From an uncultured Clostridia bacterium (lineage in GTDB: Bacteria; Bacillota; Clostridia; Christensenellales; Borkfalkiaceae), in NCBI GenBank assembly GCA_947629605.1, contig CANREK010000037.1:1-9956 (forward strand): DNA of 9,956 nucleotides. The letters run 5' to 3'. Shown here piece after piece: positions 1 through 6,183 of this stretch (positions within the stretch are counted from its first letter, which is position 1; each line of letters starts with the position of its first letter). The notes beneath the pieces were generated by a model. It searched no databases, was not told where the DNA came from, and saw only the letters and a list, made by a program, of their open reading frames with translations. The translations under genes and the position numbers were made by a program.

Positions 1-1908
1 GCTCACACCCATCGCGGTCTTTTGCGCGTCGGACATCGGCTGAGCATAGCCCTCCGCAAGCGTGAACTTGACGTTGGTACCGTCGAAGGAGAATGCAAGC
101 TCGCCGAGCTTGCCGTTGTTGGCAAAGAGCGCTTCGCCGATCGTGACGTCGGAACCCGTTGCGGTGACAACGCTGTTGGGTTTGACCGTGATCTCGCCGT
201 CGGGAAGGAGATAGGTCCATTCCTTGCCGCCCTTGGTGAGCTGGATCTTGTAGATATACTGCTGACTGCCGTTGAGCGTGAGCAAGTTTTGATCGAGCGA
301 CTTCCACTTGCTGCTGTCGAGCGACTTCAACTCTTCGCTGTTCTCGGCGGCGTTGAGCTGGTCGCGCGTCATTTCGCCAACGTAGTAGTAAACCTGGTTG
401 TTGTAGACTTTGAGAGGAGTGTCCTTATCGGGGCTCTGCTCATACTTGACCGTGACGTTGAGGAGGGAAGCGTCGAACTCGGTGTTCTCGGCATAGACCA
501 ACTTGGCGTCATCGGCAAGTTCGTGATAGACGAACCCATTGTCCTGGGGCGTGTTCTTGGTGATCGTGACGGTCTTTTCGATCGTCATGTCGTTGTAGTC
601 GCCATGGATGATGGTATCGTAGTAACCGCTGGTGCTGTCGGGCACTTTGATGTAGGCTTTGAGGGTCGTTGCGTCGGCGATGGTCTGCGTCGTGCCCCAT
701 GCCTTATAGGTGATCTCGATGACGCCGTCGTCACGGTAGTTCCACGAATACTCGTAGTTCATCCAATCGAGATAGTAGGTGCCGGAGGACATGGTCGTGC
801 CTTCGGAATAGACCCACCAATTCTGCACATTATCCCAATTCGTGGGAATGCTGCCGTGGGTGTAGCCGCCGCTTTCGGCAGAGGTGCCGGGCGTGAAGGG
901 ATCGGCCGCGTCGACGTGCGAACCGTAGTTCCGCCATGTGCCGATGTCCTCGGCTTCACTGCCCGTGATCCCCGCGAGGAGACGGTTGGCGCCCGAGCCG
1001 CTGATACCGTTGTAGAGGACCCAGCCCTCTTCACGCACGATGACGGAGACGCCGTAAGGATAGCCGTTCTGCACATCGTTGTGGTTGAATCTGTCGGCAA
1101 CGCCGAGCGAGGGCGAGTTGTAGTATTTCTGCACACCCGCTGTGCCCCAAGGAGACCCTGCGCCCGTTTGGTCGTCACCGACGGTGGTCTTTACCTTACC
1201 GCTGATCGTGATGGTCATGCCCTGTTCGAGCTGGCCCGCGGTGAGGGTGGGAACTTCCTTGCCGTTGACTTCACCGAACTTCTTGATCGAGGAAGTGGTG
1301 TTATTGTTGGTGTAGGCATCGGCCTCTTCCCAACCGGCTGCCGCCTTTGCGGTGTCGTAGTCTCTGGGATAGATGCCGTCGTGGAAGGTGCCGTAGTGGA
1401 TCACGACATCCTCATCCGTGGTCTCTCTGCGGGCGCCGTCGTGCTGGCAGACGTCGATGTCGCCCTTTGCTTCCCAATCGTGCTCGATGATGACAGTGAG
1501 CGTTCTGCTGTTTCTGAGCACCGAGAGATCCTTGATGCTGAATTCGACCTTGTATTCGCCGACCTCGTGGACTTTTACGACGCTGAGATCGTAATTGCAC
1601 CGGTCGAGCGAAACATCCGTCTCATTCGAATCGAAATCCCTGAGCGTGACTTTGACTTCGCCGAGTTTGGATTGGAGCACGGCATCGTCGTCAGAGTCGG
1701 TGAGATTGATGACGGACTTGCTGAGCACAAAGTCGGCGTAATCGGATTCATCGCCGCCGGGATTATCCGGGTTATCCGGATTCGGATTGTCTTGATTTTG
1801 GTCGCCGTCGCCGCCGGGATTGTCGTCTTTGCCGCCACCGCAGGCAAAGAGGCCGAGCGACAACAGGAGCGCAAGCAACAGAATCAAGACTGTTTTGAGC
1901 TTCTTCAT
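1..1908 (-). CDS. Large secreted lipoprotein with Ig-like modules (3' end beyond window)
   Basis: The frame is open for 636 codons from ATG at 1908 to the window edge, with no stop. Residues 1-23 form a lipoprotein signal: MKKLK, a Leu-rich core, then lipobox LFAC with Cys23. A low-complexity Gly/Asp/Asn/Pro linker follows (about 24-57), as is usual for tethering a domain away from the membrane. Residues about 60-142 read like a bacterial Ig-like beta-sandwich. About 150-450 is Trp/Tyr/Gly-rich and beta-predicted, resembling a lectin or carbohydrate-binding module, but I cannot name a family. A further beta-rich module follows. A ribosome site AGGGGG sits 6 nt before the ATG, behind a strong promoter of its own. 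The protein should be anchored to the outer face of the membrane. A solute-binding, adhesin or glycan-binding role is a guess; no catalytic motif was recognised. Coding strand and lipoprotein nature are well supported, function is not. Confidence 0.88.
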   Translation of the reverse strand, partial: MKKLKTVLILLLALLLSLGLFACGGGKDDNPGGDGDQNQDNPNPDNPDNPGGDESDYADFVLSKSVINLTDSDDDAVLQSKLGEVKVTLRDFDSNETDVSLDRCNYDLSVVKVHEVGEYKVEFSIKDLSVLRNSRTLTVIIEHDWEAKGDIDVCQHDGARRETTDEDVVIHYGTFHDGIYPRDYDTAKAAAGWEEADAYTNNNTTSSIKKFGEVNGKEVPTLTAGQLEQGMTITISGKVKTTVGDDQTGAGSPWGTAGVQKYYNSPSLGVADRFNHNDVQNGYPYGVSVIVREEGWVLYNGISGSGANRLLAGITGSEAEDIGTWRNYGSHVDAADPFTPGTSAESGGYTHGSIPTNWDNVQNWWVYSEGTTMSSGTYYLDWMNYEYSWNYRDDGVIEITYKAWGTTQTIADATTLKAYIKVPDSTSGYYDTIIHGDYNDMTIEKTVTITKNTPQDNGFVYHELADDAKLVYAENTEFDASLLNVTVKYEQSPDKDTPLKVYNNQVYYYVGEMTRDQLNAAENSEELKSLDSSKWKSLDQNLLTLNGSQQYIYKIQLTKGGKEWTYLLPDGEITVKPNSVVTATGSDVTIGEALFANNGKLGELAFSFDGTNVKFTLAEGYAQPMSDAQKTAMGVS

Positions 1909-1941
1909 GTCTTTCCCCCTTAAAAAAATTTATGATTTTTT

Positions 1942-1960
1942 CGCCATTCTATAAATGGCG
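1942..1960. repeat. 7-bp inverted repeat at the expected transcription start of the lipoprotein gene
   Basis: CGCCATT and AATGGCG are perfect complementary arms separated by 5 nt (CTATA). With the -10 box at 1966-1971, transcription should start near 1959-1961. The repeat would therefore cover about +1 to +19. It could be an operator blocking initiation or a 5'-terminal mRNA stem-loop that stabilises the transcript. No T-tract follows on the minus strand, so it is not a terminator in that direction. Confidence 0.6.
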
Positions 1961-1965
1961 TATTT

Positions 1966-1994
1966 ATTTTACAACAATTTTTTTATACTGTCAA
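1966..1994 (-). promoter_or_regulatory. Sigma-A type promoter of the lipoprotein gene
   Basis: On the minus strand, TTGACA (1994-1989) is followed by a 17-nt spacer and TAAAAT (1971-1966). The -35 box matches consensus fully and the -10 box matches at five of six positions, with ideal spacing. The upstream flank (about 1995-2030) is A/T-tract rich, like an UP element. The leader to the ATG at 1908 is about 50 nt. Confidence 0.85.
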
Positions 1995-2121
1995 CACGTT
2001 TATGAAAAAATTTTTCTGTGAAATTTTCCGCGTCCTTTTCCCTTAGCTTGCCGCCCTTTTTGCCTTTTTATGCCCTTTATGCCCGCAAGCGTATGCGGAG
2101 CGGAAGGCTGATGATGCTTTT

Positions 2122-2309
2122 AGAATGGTGCCGTAGGATGACCCGCCCCGCGTCATTCTGAGCGGCGGATGTTGTACGAAGTCCGACAACTCGACCCGAA
2201 GAATCTCGCGGGGCGATGTCCATAACTGTGCGGCGAGATGCTTCGGACATTCTCTCGTAGACTACGTTTGGGTTTTGCGGCTCAGCATGACGCCGCACAA
2301 CACCATTCT
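2122..2309. repeat. Palindromic interspersed element (MITE/REP-like), copy 1
   Basis: The ends are perfect 9-bp inverted repeats: AGAATGGTG at 2122-2130 against its complement at 2301-2309. Inside, GTCATTCTGAGC (2152-2163) pairs with 2280-2291 at 11 of 12 positions, and CCGAAGAATCTCGC (2196-2209) pairs with 2233-2246 at 13 of 14. The whole 188 bp can therefore fold into one long imperfect hairpin. No transposase is present, so it would be non-autonomous. The motif GAATGGTGCCGTA at 2123-2135 recurs exactly at 6445-6457 in the second copy. Together with its AT-rich tail and the terminator, it accounts for most of the 487-nt gap between the lipoprotein and asparaginase genes. The remaining part, 1995-2121, contains only A/T tracts and short T/C-rich runs. 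Confidence 0.75.
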
Positions 2310-2318
2310 GAATTCTCT

Positions 2319-2357
2319 CGCCGCAATTTTTAATTATTAATTATTAATTTTTAATTC
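2319..2357. repeat. AT-rich tail repeat, copy 1
   Basis: It starts with CGCCGCAATTTTT, continues as reiterated TTAAT/TTTTTAAT units and ends TTTTTAATTC. The same boundaries and unit recur at 6469-6509. In both places the tail lies about 10 nt to the right of a palindromic element carrying the AATGGTG end motif, so tail and palindrome appear to be parts of one repeat unit. Confidence 0.7.
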
Positions 2358-2387
2358 AAAAACCGTCTCCCCCAAACGGAGAGACGG
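2358..2387 (-). terminator. Rho-independent terminator after the asparaginase gene
   Basis: On the minus strand, CCGTCTCTCC pairs with GGGGAGACGG around a short GTTTG-type loop (2363-2387), giving a stem of about 10 bp including one G-T pair. It is followed directly by TTTTT (2362-2358). It starts 8 nt after the asparaginase stop codon and closes the operon that begins at 5245. Confidence 0.88.
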
Positions 2388-2395
2388 CATATACA

Positions 2396-3388
2396 TTATA
2401 ATATATCTTTTCTGACGGGCGTATCGAAGCGGGCAAAGACTTCCTCGCGGGGGAAGTTGCCGAGCAGCCACATGAGCTTGGTGAGCGTCGCCTCGATCGT
2501 CATGCTCCGCGCTTCGAGCACATTGCCGCAGGATAGCAGCCGCCGCCCCACTTCGTACTTGTCGAGGGCGCTCCCCTCCCGTTCCACCTGCGTGGTGAGC
2601 ACTGCCACCTTCCCCAGATCGAGATAGCGTTTGAGGCGGATGAAAAAAGCGTCGTCCTCGTAGCGGGGCAGTCCGCCCGAGCCGAACGATTCGATGATGA
2701 GCCCCTCGGTGTGCGTATCCAGCCAATCGAAGATGTCGGCGGAGAGCCCGGGCGTCATTTTGAGCACGAACACCCGCTCGTCGAGGGCATGGTAGAAGCG
2801 GGGCGCGGTCGGCTTTGTCTCCTTGATATAATAATAGGGCACGCCCTCGCGCACGATGGCGATCTCGGGATAGTCGATGCTCGAAAATGCGTTGTAGCTG
2901 CGCGTGCGCGTCTTTTTGGCGCGGGTGCCGAGAATGACCTTGCCGTCGAACACGATTTCCACGCCGAAGGAGCCGCCGTCGGCGCAGTAGTAGAAGGCGT
3001 CGAGGAGGTTCTGCCGCGCGTCGGTGTCGCGGAGATAGACGGACCGCTGTGCCCCCGTGAGCACGATGGGTTTGGGGGAATCCTGCACGAGATAGGAGAG
3101 TGCCGCCGCCGTGTAGGCGAGGGTATCCGTCCCGTGCGTGATGACAAAACCGTCATACAGGTCGTAATTTTTTTGGATGATGGCCGCAATTTCCAGCCAA
3201 TGCGGGGCGTAGACGTTGGTGCTGTCGAGGTTGAAGAGCTGCACGGCGTCGACGTCGCAGAGCGCCTTGACTTCGGGCACTTCCTTCAAGAGTTCCTCGG
3301 AAGAGAGCGCGGGCGCGAGCCCCTCTCCCCCGTTTTTTGAGGCGATCGTGCCGCCCGTTGCAATGAGTAAGATGTGTTTTTTCATCAT
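2396..3388 (-). CDS. ansA: Type I (cytoplasmic) L-asparaginase
   Basis: The enzyme hydrolyses L-asparagine to aspartate and ammonia. At 330 residues it has the usual length of cytoplasmic type I asparaginases (about 330), and with no signal peptide it should act in the cytosol. Visible motifs are TGGTIAS at 11-17 with nucleophile candidate Thr14, LDSTN at 54-58, HGTDT at 85-89 with Thr87 and Asp88, and the conserved lysine stretch AKK at 157-159. ESFGSGG at 233-239 and the C-terminal EATLTKLMWLLG at 299-310 are also family hallmarks. From memory the layout follows Bacillus AnsA along its whole length. Two adjacent ATGs open the frame; the upstream one was kept because the GAAGG-like site is already about 12 nt away. 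It is the last gene of the unit starting at 5245, lies 16 nt after the 175-residue protein gene, and is followed by a terminator. Specificity for Asn over Gln cannot be read from sequence. Confidence 0.95.
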   Translation of the reverse strand: MMKKHILLIATGGTIASKNGGEGLAPALSSEELLKEVPEVKALCDVDAVQLFNLDSTNVYAPHWLEIAAIIQKNYDLYDGFVITHGTDTLAYTAAALSYLVQDSPKPIVLTGAQRSVYLRDTDARQNLLDAFYYCADGGSFGVEIVFDGKVILGTRAKKTRTRSYNAFSSIDYPEIAIVREGVPYYYIKETKPTAPRFYHALDERVFVLKMTPGLSADIFDWLDTHTEGLIIESFGSGGLPRYEDDAFFIRLKRYLDLGKVAVLTTQVEREGSALDKYEVGRRLLSCGNVLEARSMTIEATLTKLMWLLGNFPREEVFARFDTPVRKDIL

Positions 3389-3404
3389 GTTGAATGGCCG
3401 CCTT

Positions 3405-3932
3405 CTATCTCAATTTTTCGCGAAGGGCGAAGAGGGCCGAGGGCGGGACTTCGCCGACATCCTCGCCGCGCACGACCCGAAGTATGGTCTCCGCCGCCTC
3501 CCTGACGCCGTCGCCGAAGAGGAGCACCGGCCCCTCTTCCGCCGCCGCGAGATAGGGGTTTTCGTCACATATGTTGCATTTTTTGATGGGAAGGCCCGCG
3601 CCGTCTGCCTCAGTCTTGGCAAGGAACACGCGGCCGAGGCGCACATAGTGTCTGTCGTCGTAGCGCACGCCGCCGAGGTCAAAGACGCCCTCTTTCACCT
3701 TGCGCTCGCCGAGCTTTGCGAGGATATGTTTGCACAGAATGGGCGGGTAGGGCGCTTCCGCTTCCGAAAAACTGTCCGTCCGCTCGACGCGGGCGCATTG
3801 GAGCCTGTCATGCGGGCCGACGGGCGCGAGCACGCGCTCCCCCTCTTTTACGGCAAAGGGCGCGATATACCAATACACGCGCCCGGAAAGATTTTCGTCC
3901 TCTGTAAACCGCAATGCGGCAAAAAGCTCCAT
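3405..3932 (-). CDS. Uncharacterised 175-residue protein
   Basis: I do not recognise this family with confidence. The N-terminus (about 1-52) is beta-rich, with the stretch GERVLAPVGPHDRLQCARVE at 31-50. That resembles the small beta-barrel at the start of PriA-like proteins, where a Gly-Asp/Glu-X-Val-Leu-Val-Pro-X-Gly turn is common; this is a weak analogy only. A lone CNIC pair (Cys119, Cys122) could bind metal only with partners elsewhere. The C-terminal half is acidic and helix-prone. There is no signal peptide or membrane segment, so a cytosolic location is inferred. The ATG at 3932 was chosen because AGGAGC lies 4 nt upstream; the longer reading into 4652 overlaps the membrane-protein gene and is arginine-rich out-of-frame sequence. 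It lies 23 nt after that gene and 16 nt before ansA, so all three are probably co-transcribed. Confidence 0.85.
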   Translation of the reverse strand: MELFAALRFTEDENLSGRVYWYIAPFAVKEGERVLAPVGPHDRLQCARVERTDSFSEAEAPYPPILCKHILAKLGERKVKEGVFDLGGVRYDDRHYVRLGRVFLAKTEADGAGLPIKKCNICDENPYLAAAEEGPVLLFGDGVREAAETILRVVRGEDVGEVPPSALFALREKLR

Positions 3933-3936
3933 ATGT

Positions 3937-3942
3937 GCTCCT
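3937..3942 (-). promoter_or_regulatory. Ribosome binding site that fixes the start of the 175-residue protein
   Basis: AGGAGC on the minus strand lies 4 nt before the ATG at 3932, within an A-rich AAAAAAGGAGC context. It supports this start over the much longer upstream-open frame. Confidence 0.75.
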
Positions 3943-3955
3943 TTTTTCGGAATGA

Positions 3956-5245
3956 TCAGTCGCCGTCCCCCTTGTTCGGCGCGTTCTTTTTTCTGTTGGA
4001 TTCGACGATGTAGGCGACGACGATGCCGATGATGAGCCCGCCGACAAAGGCGATGACGGCGCCGATGATGACCCCCGTGCCGCCGCTCGACGACACCTTC
4101 TGCGCGTCGAAGCGCACGGACATGCCGCTCGAATAGATGGAAGAGACGACGTCCGTGAGCCGCTTGGCTTCGCCGTTGAGCTTTTGCAGCTCCTCGGAGA
4201 GGCGGTCGGCGAAGGCGTCGATGTTCTCTTGGTTGAGCGTGCCCTTTGCGGGGTCGGTGAGAATGGTGGTCTCGCCGTTTTCCTCGACGACCGTGATGCC
4301 GAGCCAGCCCGCGATGTCGCGGTTGCGGTCGAAGAGTTCGGTGAGCCGTTCGGAGAGGCCGATGTTCTGCGTGGCGATCGTGCTGACGCCTGCGTAGGTG
4401 ACGGCGGTTCCGCCGAGCGCCGTGAGAATGTCGCCGATCTCCGTCCGATTCTGCCCATATTCGCGGAGCAGTTCCGAGCGATACGCATCGAGGTCGCCGC
4501 CGTAGTAGCCGCCGAGCCCTTCGAGCTCGTCGTTGAGATTCTCTCTGACGCTCTCGCCGAAGAGGGCGGTGACGGAATCCCGACAGTCTTTGAGGCGGTA
4601 TTCCGCATCCTTGACCTTTACGGCATAGGTCGCGCTGTAAATGGCGATCCAACGGTCGTAGACGCCGAGCAGGTTCTCTTTCTCCTGCGTGAGGAGGGCG
4701 ATCCGCTCCTCGAAGGGGGCGTTGTTGAAGATCTCCTCTTTGGTCGTGTAGTCCGTCTCTTCTGCCATCGCACGCATGCGATCGATGGGAGCATGGGCGA
4801 CAGCTCCGATGAATTCCTCCGCCTGTGTGCTCTTTTTGAAGTAGGCGCCCTTCACCTTGACGGTGTATCTGCCCGTGTACACGGTGACGTCATTTTCGGT
4901 GGAAGTCTCCGCCTCGATCTCGATGTCGCCGTTTCTGTACATCTTATCGACATCGATGCCCGAGAAGGCCTCGGAGGAGTTCTTGGCGGCGGAGAGAAAC
5001 TCGCGGGAGGTGATATCTTGGTAAAAGAAGGGCGACCCGTCGGGATAGATAAAGCTGTCCGACGGGAACACGAACCGAAAATCCATGGAGTAGGTCGCAA
5101 GGGTAGGGTTGACGGCGAACGCCAAAATAAGCGCCACGGCAACGGCAAACAGCACTGCGGCGCCCAAAATATAGCCCATTCTACGTTTTACTGTACGGAA
5201 TACGTCGGCGATGCTGACGCCATCTTCTGTAACTTCTTGCTCCAT
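3956..5245 (-). CDS. Wzz-like two-pass membrane protein
   Basis: The 429 residues have the layout of a polysaccharide co-polymerase: a short cytoplasmic N-terminus (1-22), a membrane segment at about 23-45, a roughly 340-residue extracytoplasmic region, a second membrane segment at about 389-413, and a basic tail. The extracytoplasmic part starts beta-rich (50-135) and continues largely helical and acidic (140-370), the usual order in Wzz/chain-length-determinant proteins, which set the length of exported glycans. There is no Walker motif or tyrosine-kinase tail, so if it is a Wzz-type protein it is the adaptor-only form. No glycosyltransferase, flippase or polymerase gene is adjacent, so the role is inferred from topology alone. 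The ATG at 5245 follows AAGGGG by 8 nt and sits about 25 nt after a predicted start site. It heads the three-gene unit ending in ansA. Confidence 0.85.
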   Translation of the reverse strand: MEQEVTEDGVSIADVFRTVKRRMGYILGAAVLFAVAVALILAFAVNPTLATYSMDFRFVFPSDSFIYPDGSPFFYQDITSREFLSAAKNSSEAFSGIDVDKMYRNGDIEIEAETSTENDVTVYTGRYTVKVKGAYFKKSTQAEEFIGAVAHAPIDRMRAMAEETDYTTKEEIFNNAPFEERIALLTQEKENLLGVYDRWIAIYSATYAVKVKDAEYRLKDCRDSVTALFGESVRENLNDELEGLGGYYGGDLDAYRSELLREYGQNRTEIGDILTALGGTAVTYAGVSTIATQNIGLSERLTELFDRNRDIAGWLGITVVEENGETTILTDPAKGTLNQENIDAFADRLSEELQKLNGEAKRLTDVVSSIYSSGMSVRFDAQKVSSSGGTGVIIGAVIAFVGGLIIGIVVAYIVESNRKKNAPNKGDGD

Positions 5246-5276
5246 GAAAGCGACCCCTTCTCAGTTGATTATTTCT

Positions 5277-5306
5277 ATTATAAACTATTCTGCGCCCGTT
5301 CGTCAA
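5277..5306 (-). promoter_or_regulatory. Sigma-A type promoter of the membrane protein-unknown-ansA unit
   Basis: On the minus strand, TTGACG (5306-5301) is separated by 18 nt from a perfect TATAAT (5282-5277). The -35 box starts 8 nt after the recO stop codon, so the promoter fills the 69-nt gap between recO and the next gene. Initiation near 5270 leaves a leader of about 25 nt containing the AAGGGG ribosome site. No hairpin terminator is visible after recO, so read-through from recO is possible. Confidence 0.83.
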
Positions 5307-5314
5307 GGAATTTT

Positions 5315-6028
5315 TCAAAAAAGCGGATGTAAAAGGCGAAGATATTCGCCGAGCGCTTTGAGTTCGGTCTCCGTCTTTTCGGCAAAATAGACGCCGAGGA
5401 GGCGGAGCGCCCGCAAATTTCCGTCATCCGAGCCCTCTCCCCCATGCAGCGCGGCACGAATGGAGCGGTAGGTCGATTCACTCGCGGGAACGCCGTCCGA
5501 ATGGTCGTTGCAGGTGAAAATCCCGAGATCCATGTCGAATTTCATGCGCCCCGCAGGCGTCTTTTTGCAGACGGGGCAGACGTCGGCCTCCACGGGGTAC
5601 CCCGCGAGGGAGAGCGCCTCGATGAGAAAGCGAACGACCGCGCCCGCTCCCACGCCCTCGGAAAGGGTCCCGAGCGCACGCACGGCCGCAACGAGGAGTT
5701 TTTCCCCCGCCATGCCCTCATAGAGAAGCATGTCGCAAGCCTGTGTGACGCAAGCGGCACCGTAGAGGGCGGCGATGTCCTCGCGGAGGGCAAAAAAGCC
5801 GTCGTGCAGGGCGGCGCCCGTCACGGTGTGCCGTCCGCTCTTTTCGGTGATGACATATTCGGCAAAACAAAAAGGCTGTGACGCAAAATTGAGCTTTGCG
5901 CCCGCCTTCTTTACGCCCTTCATCGCGGCGGAGATCTTGCCCTTCTCCGCCGTCAAAAGAGTGACGATCCTGTCGTTTTCGCCATAGTCCGCGCTGCGCA
6001 AGACGAGCGCGTCCGTCTTGAATTCCAT
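5315..6028 (-). CDS. recO: DNA repair protein RecO
   Basis: RecO is a recombination mediator. With RecR (and RecF) it helps load RecA onto SSB-coated single-stranded DNA and can anneal complementary strands. The 237 residues fit the family (about 240-255). The N-terminus, with DALVLRSADYGENDRIVTLL at 6-25 and the following GKISAAMKGVKKAGAK, is the typical RecO OB-fold opening. A zinc-finger-like group follows: CPVC at 151-154 and CNDH at 173-176, making the fourth candidate ligand a His where many RecO proteins carry Cys. The remaining C-terminal part is helical. The ATG at 6028 lies 2 nt after the yqzL stop, and AAAAGG lies 11 nt upstream inside yqzL, so translation is probably coupled. A new promoter begins just after the stop codon. 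Confidence 0.94.
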   Translation of the reverse strand: MEFKTDALVLRSADYGENDRIVTLLTAEKGKISAAMKGVKKAGAKLNFASQPFCFAEYVITEKSGRHTVTGAALHDGFFALREDIAALYGAACVTQACDMLLYEGMAGEKLLVAAVRALGTLSEGVGAGAVVRFLIEALSLAGYPVEADVCPVCKKTPAGRMKFDMDLGIFTCNDHSDGVPASESTYRSIRAALHGGEGSDDGNLRALRLLGVYFAEKTETELKALGEYLRLLHPLF

Positions 6029-6030
6029 CC

Positions 6031-6126
6031 TTATTTGAGCCTTTTATAGAGCATGTAATAGCTTAAATTTCCCGTCTTTTCAAACAGTTCCCACGCGATC
6101 TCGTACGCCGGTTTTTCCTCTTTCAT
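6031..6126 (-). CDS. yqzL: YqzL-like small protein (31 residues)
   Basis: This is a very short frame: ATG at 6126, TAA at 6033-6031, 31 residues. A strong AGGGAGG ribosome site precedes it by 6 nt, which argues for real translation. The core WELFEKTGNLSYYMLYKRL (12-30) fits the small YqzL family of Bacillota, whose members have an aromatic-X3-Phe-X2-Thr-Gly-Asn pattern. In Bacillus subtilis yqzL lies between era and recO, exactly the position seen here. The function is not established; there is no signal peptide or membrane segment. It ends 2 nt before recO, so the two are transcribed together. It is shorter than the Bacillus protein (about 47 residues), lacking an extended C-terminal tail. 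The assignment rests on motif plus gene order. Confidence 0.82.
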   Translation of the reverse strand: MKEEKPAYEIAWELFEKTGNLSYYMLYKRLK

Positions 6127-6130
6127 GCCG

Positions 6131-6139
6131 TCCCTCCCT
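6131..6139 (-). promoter_or_regulatory. Strong ribosome binding site of yqzL
   Basis: AGGGAGGGA on the minus strand is close to the anti-Shine-Dalgarno complement and ends 4-6 nt before the ATG at 6126. It is the main evidence that this tiny frame is translated. If the putative sigma-G promoter at 6145-6173 is used, transcription would start at the edge of this site. Confidence 0.7.
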
Positions 6140-6144
6140 GTGGG

Positions 6145-6173
6145 TAGTATGCGGAGAAAGGCAAAAGTTATGC
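6145..6173 (-). promoter_or_regulatory. Candidate forespore (sigma-G/sigma-F type) promoter of yqzL-recO
   Basis: On the minus strand, GCATA (6173-6169) is followed by 17 nt and CATACTA (6151-6145). This matches the Bacillus sigma-G pattern, GYATR then CATNMTA at about 17-18 nt. The two boxes sit in a direct repeat, CTCCGCATA, which appears twice 24 nt apart. The predicted start would lie only about 12 nt before the yqzL ATG. No good TTGACA-TATAAT pair was seen between the repeat element and the gene. The match is by motif only, and I saw no dedicated sporulation gene in the window. Confidence 0.45.
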
Positions 6174-6183
6174 GGAGGGGGGA

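Noticed and set aside
22..1923. Long stop-free plus-strand frame of 633 residues opposite the lipoprotein gene
   Set aside because: The product is Val/Gly/Arg/Asp-rich without recognisable domains. The minus strand encodes a perfect signal peptide, lipobox and ribosome site in the same interval. The plus frame results from GC-rich codon bias.
2045..2092. GCTTGC/GCAAGC inverted pair around T/C-rich GCCCTTT repeats
   Set aside because: The stem is only 6 bp with a 34-nt loop and low-complexity interior; no role can be supported.
2077..2298. Minus-strand frame of 73 residues
   Set aside because: It lies almost wholly inside the palindromic repeat. Peptides with a SAAQND-type string are typical products of translating such repeats, and there is no good ribosome site.
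2319..2357. AT-rich direct repeats considered as CRISPR or replication-origin iterons
   Set aside because: The units are only about 7-8 nt, there are no spacers, cas genes, dnaA or DnaA boxes, and the same tail occurs next to another intergenic palindrome.
3405..4652. Longer 415-residue version of the 175-residue protein
   Set aside because: The N-terminal 240 residues overlap the membrane-protein gene in another frame and are extremely Arg/His-rich. AGGAGC before the ATG at 3932 marks the true start.
4184..5332. Plus-strand frame of 382 residues opposite the Wzz-like gene
   Set aside because: It has no recognisable domains and is antisense to a gene with a good ribosome site, promoter and membrane topology.
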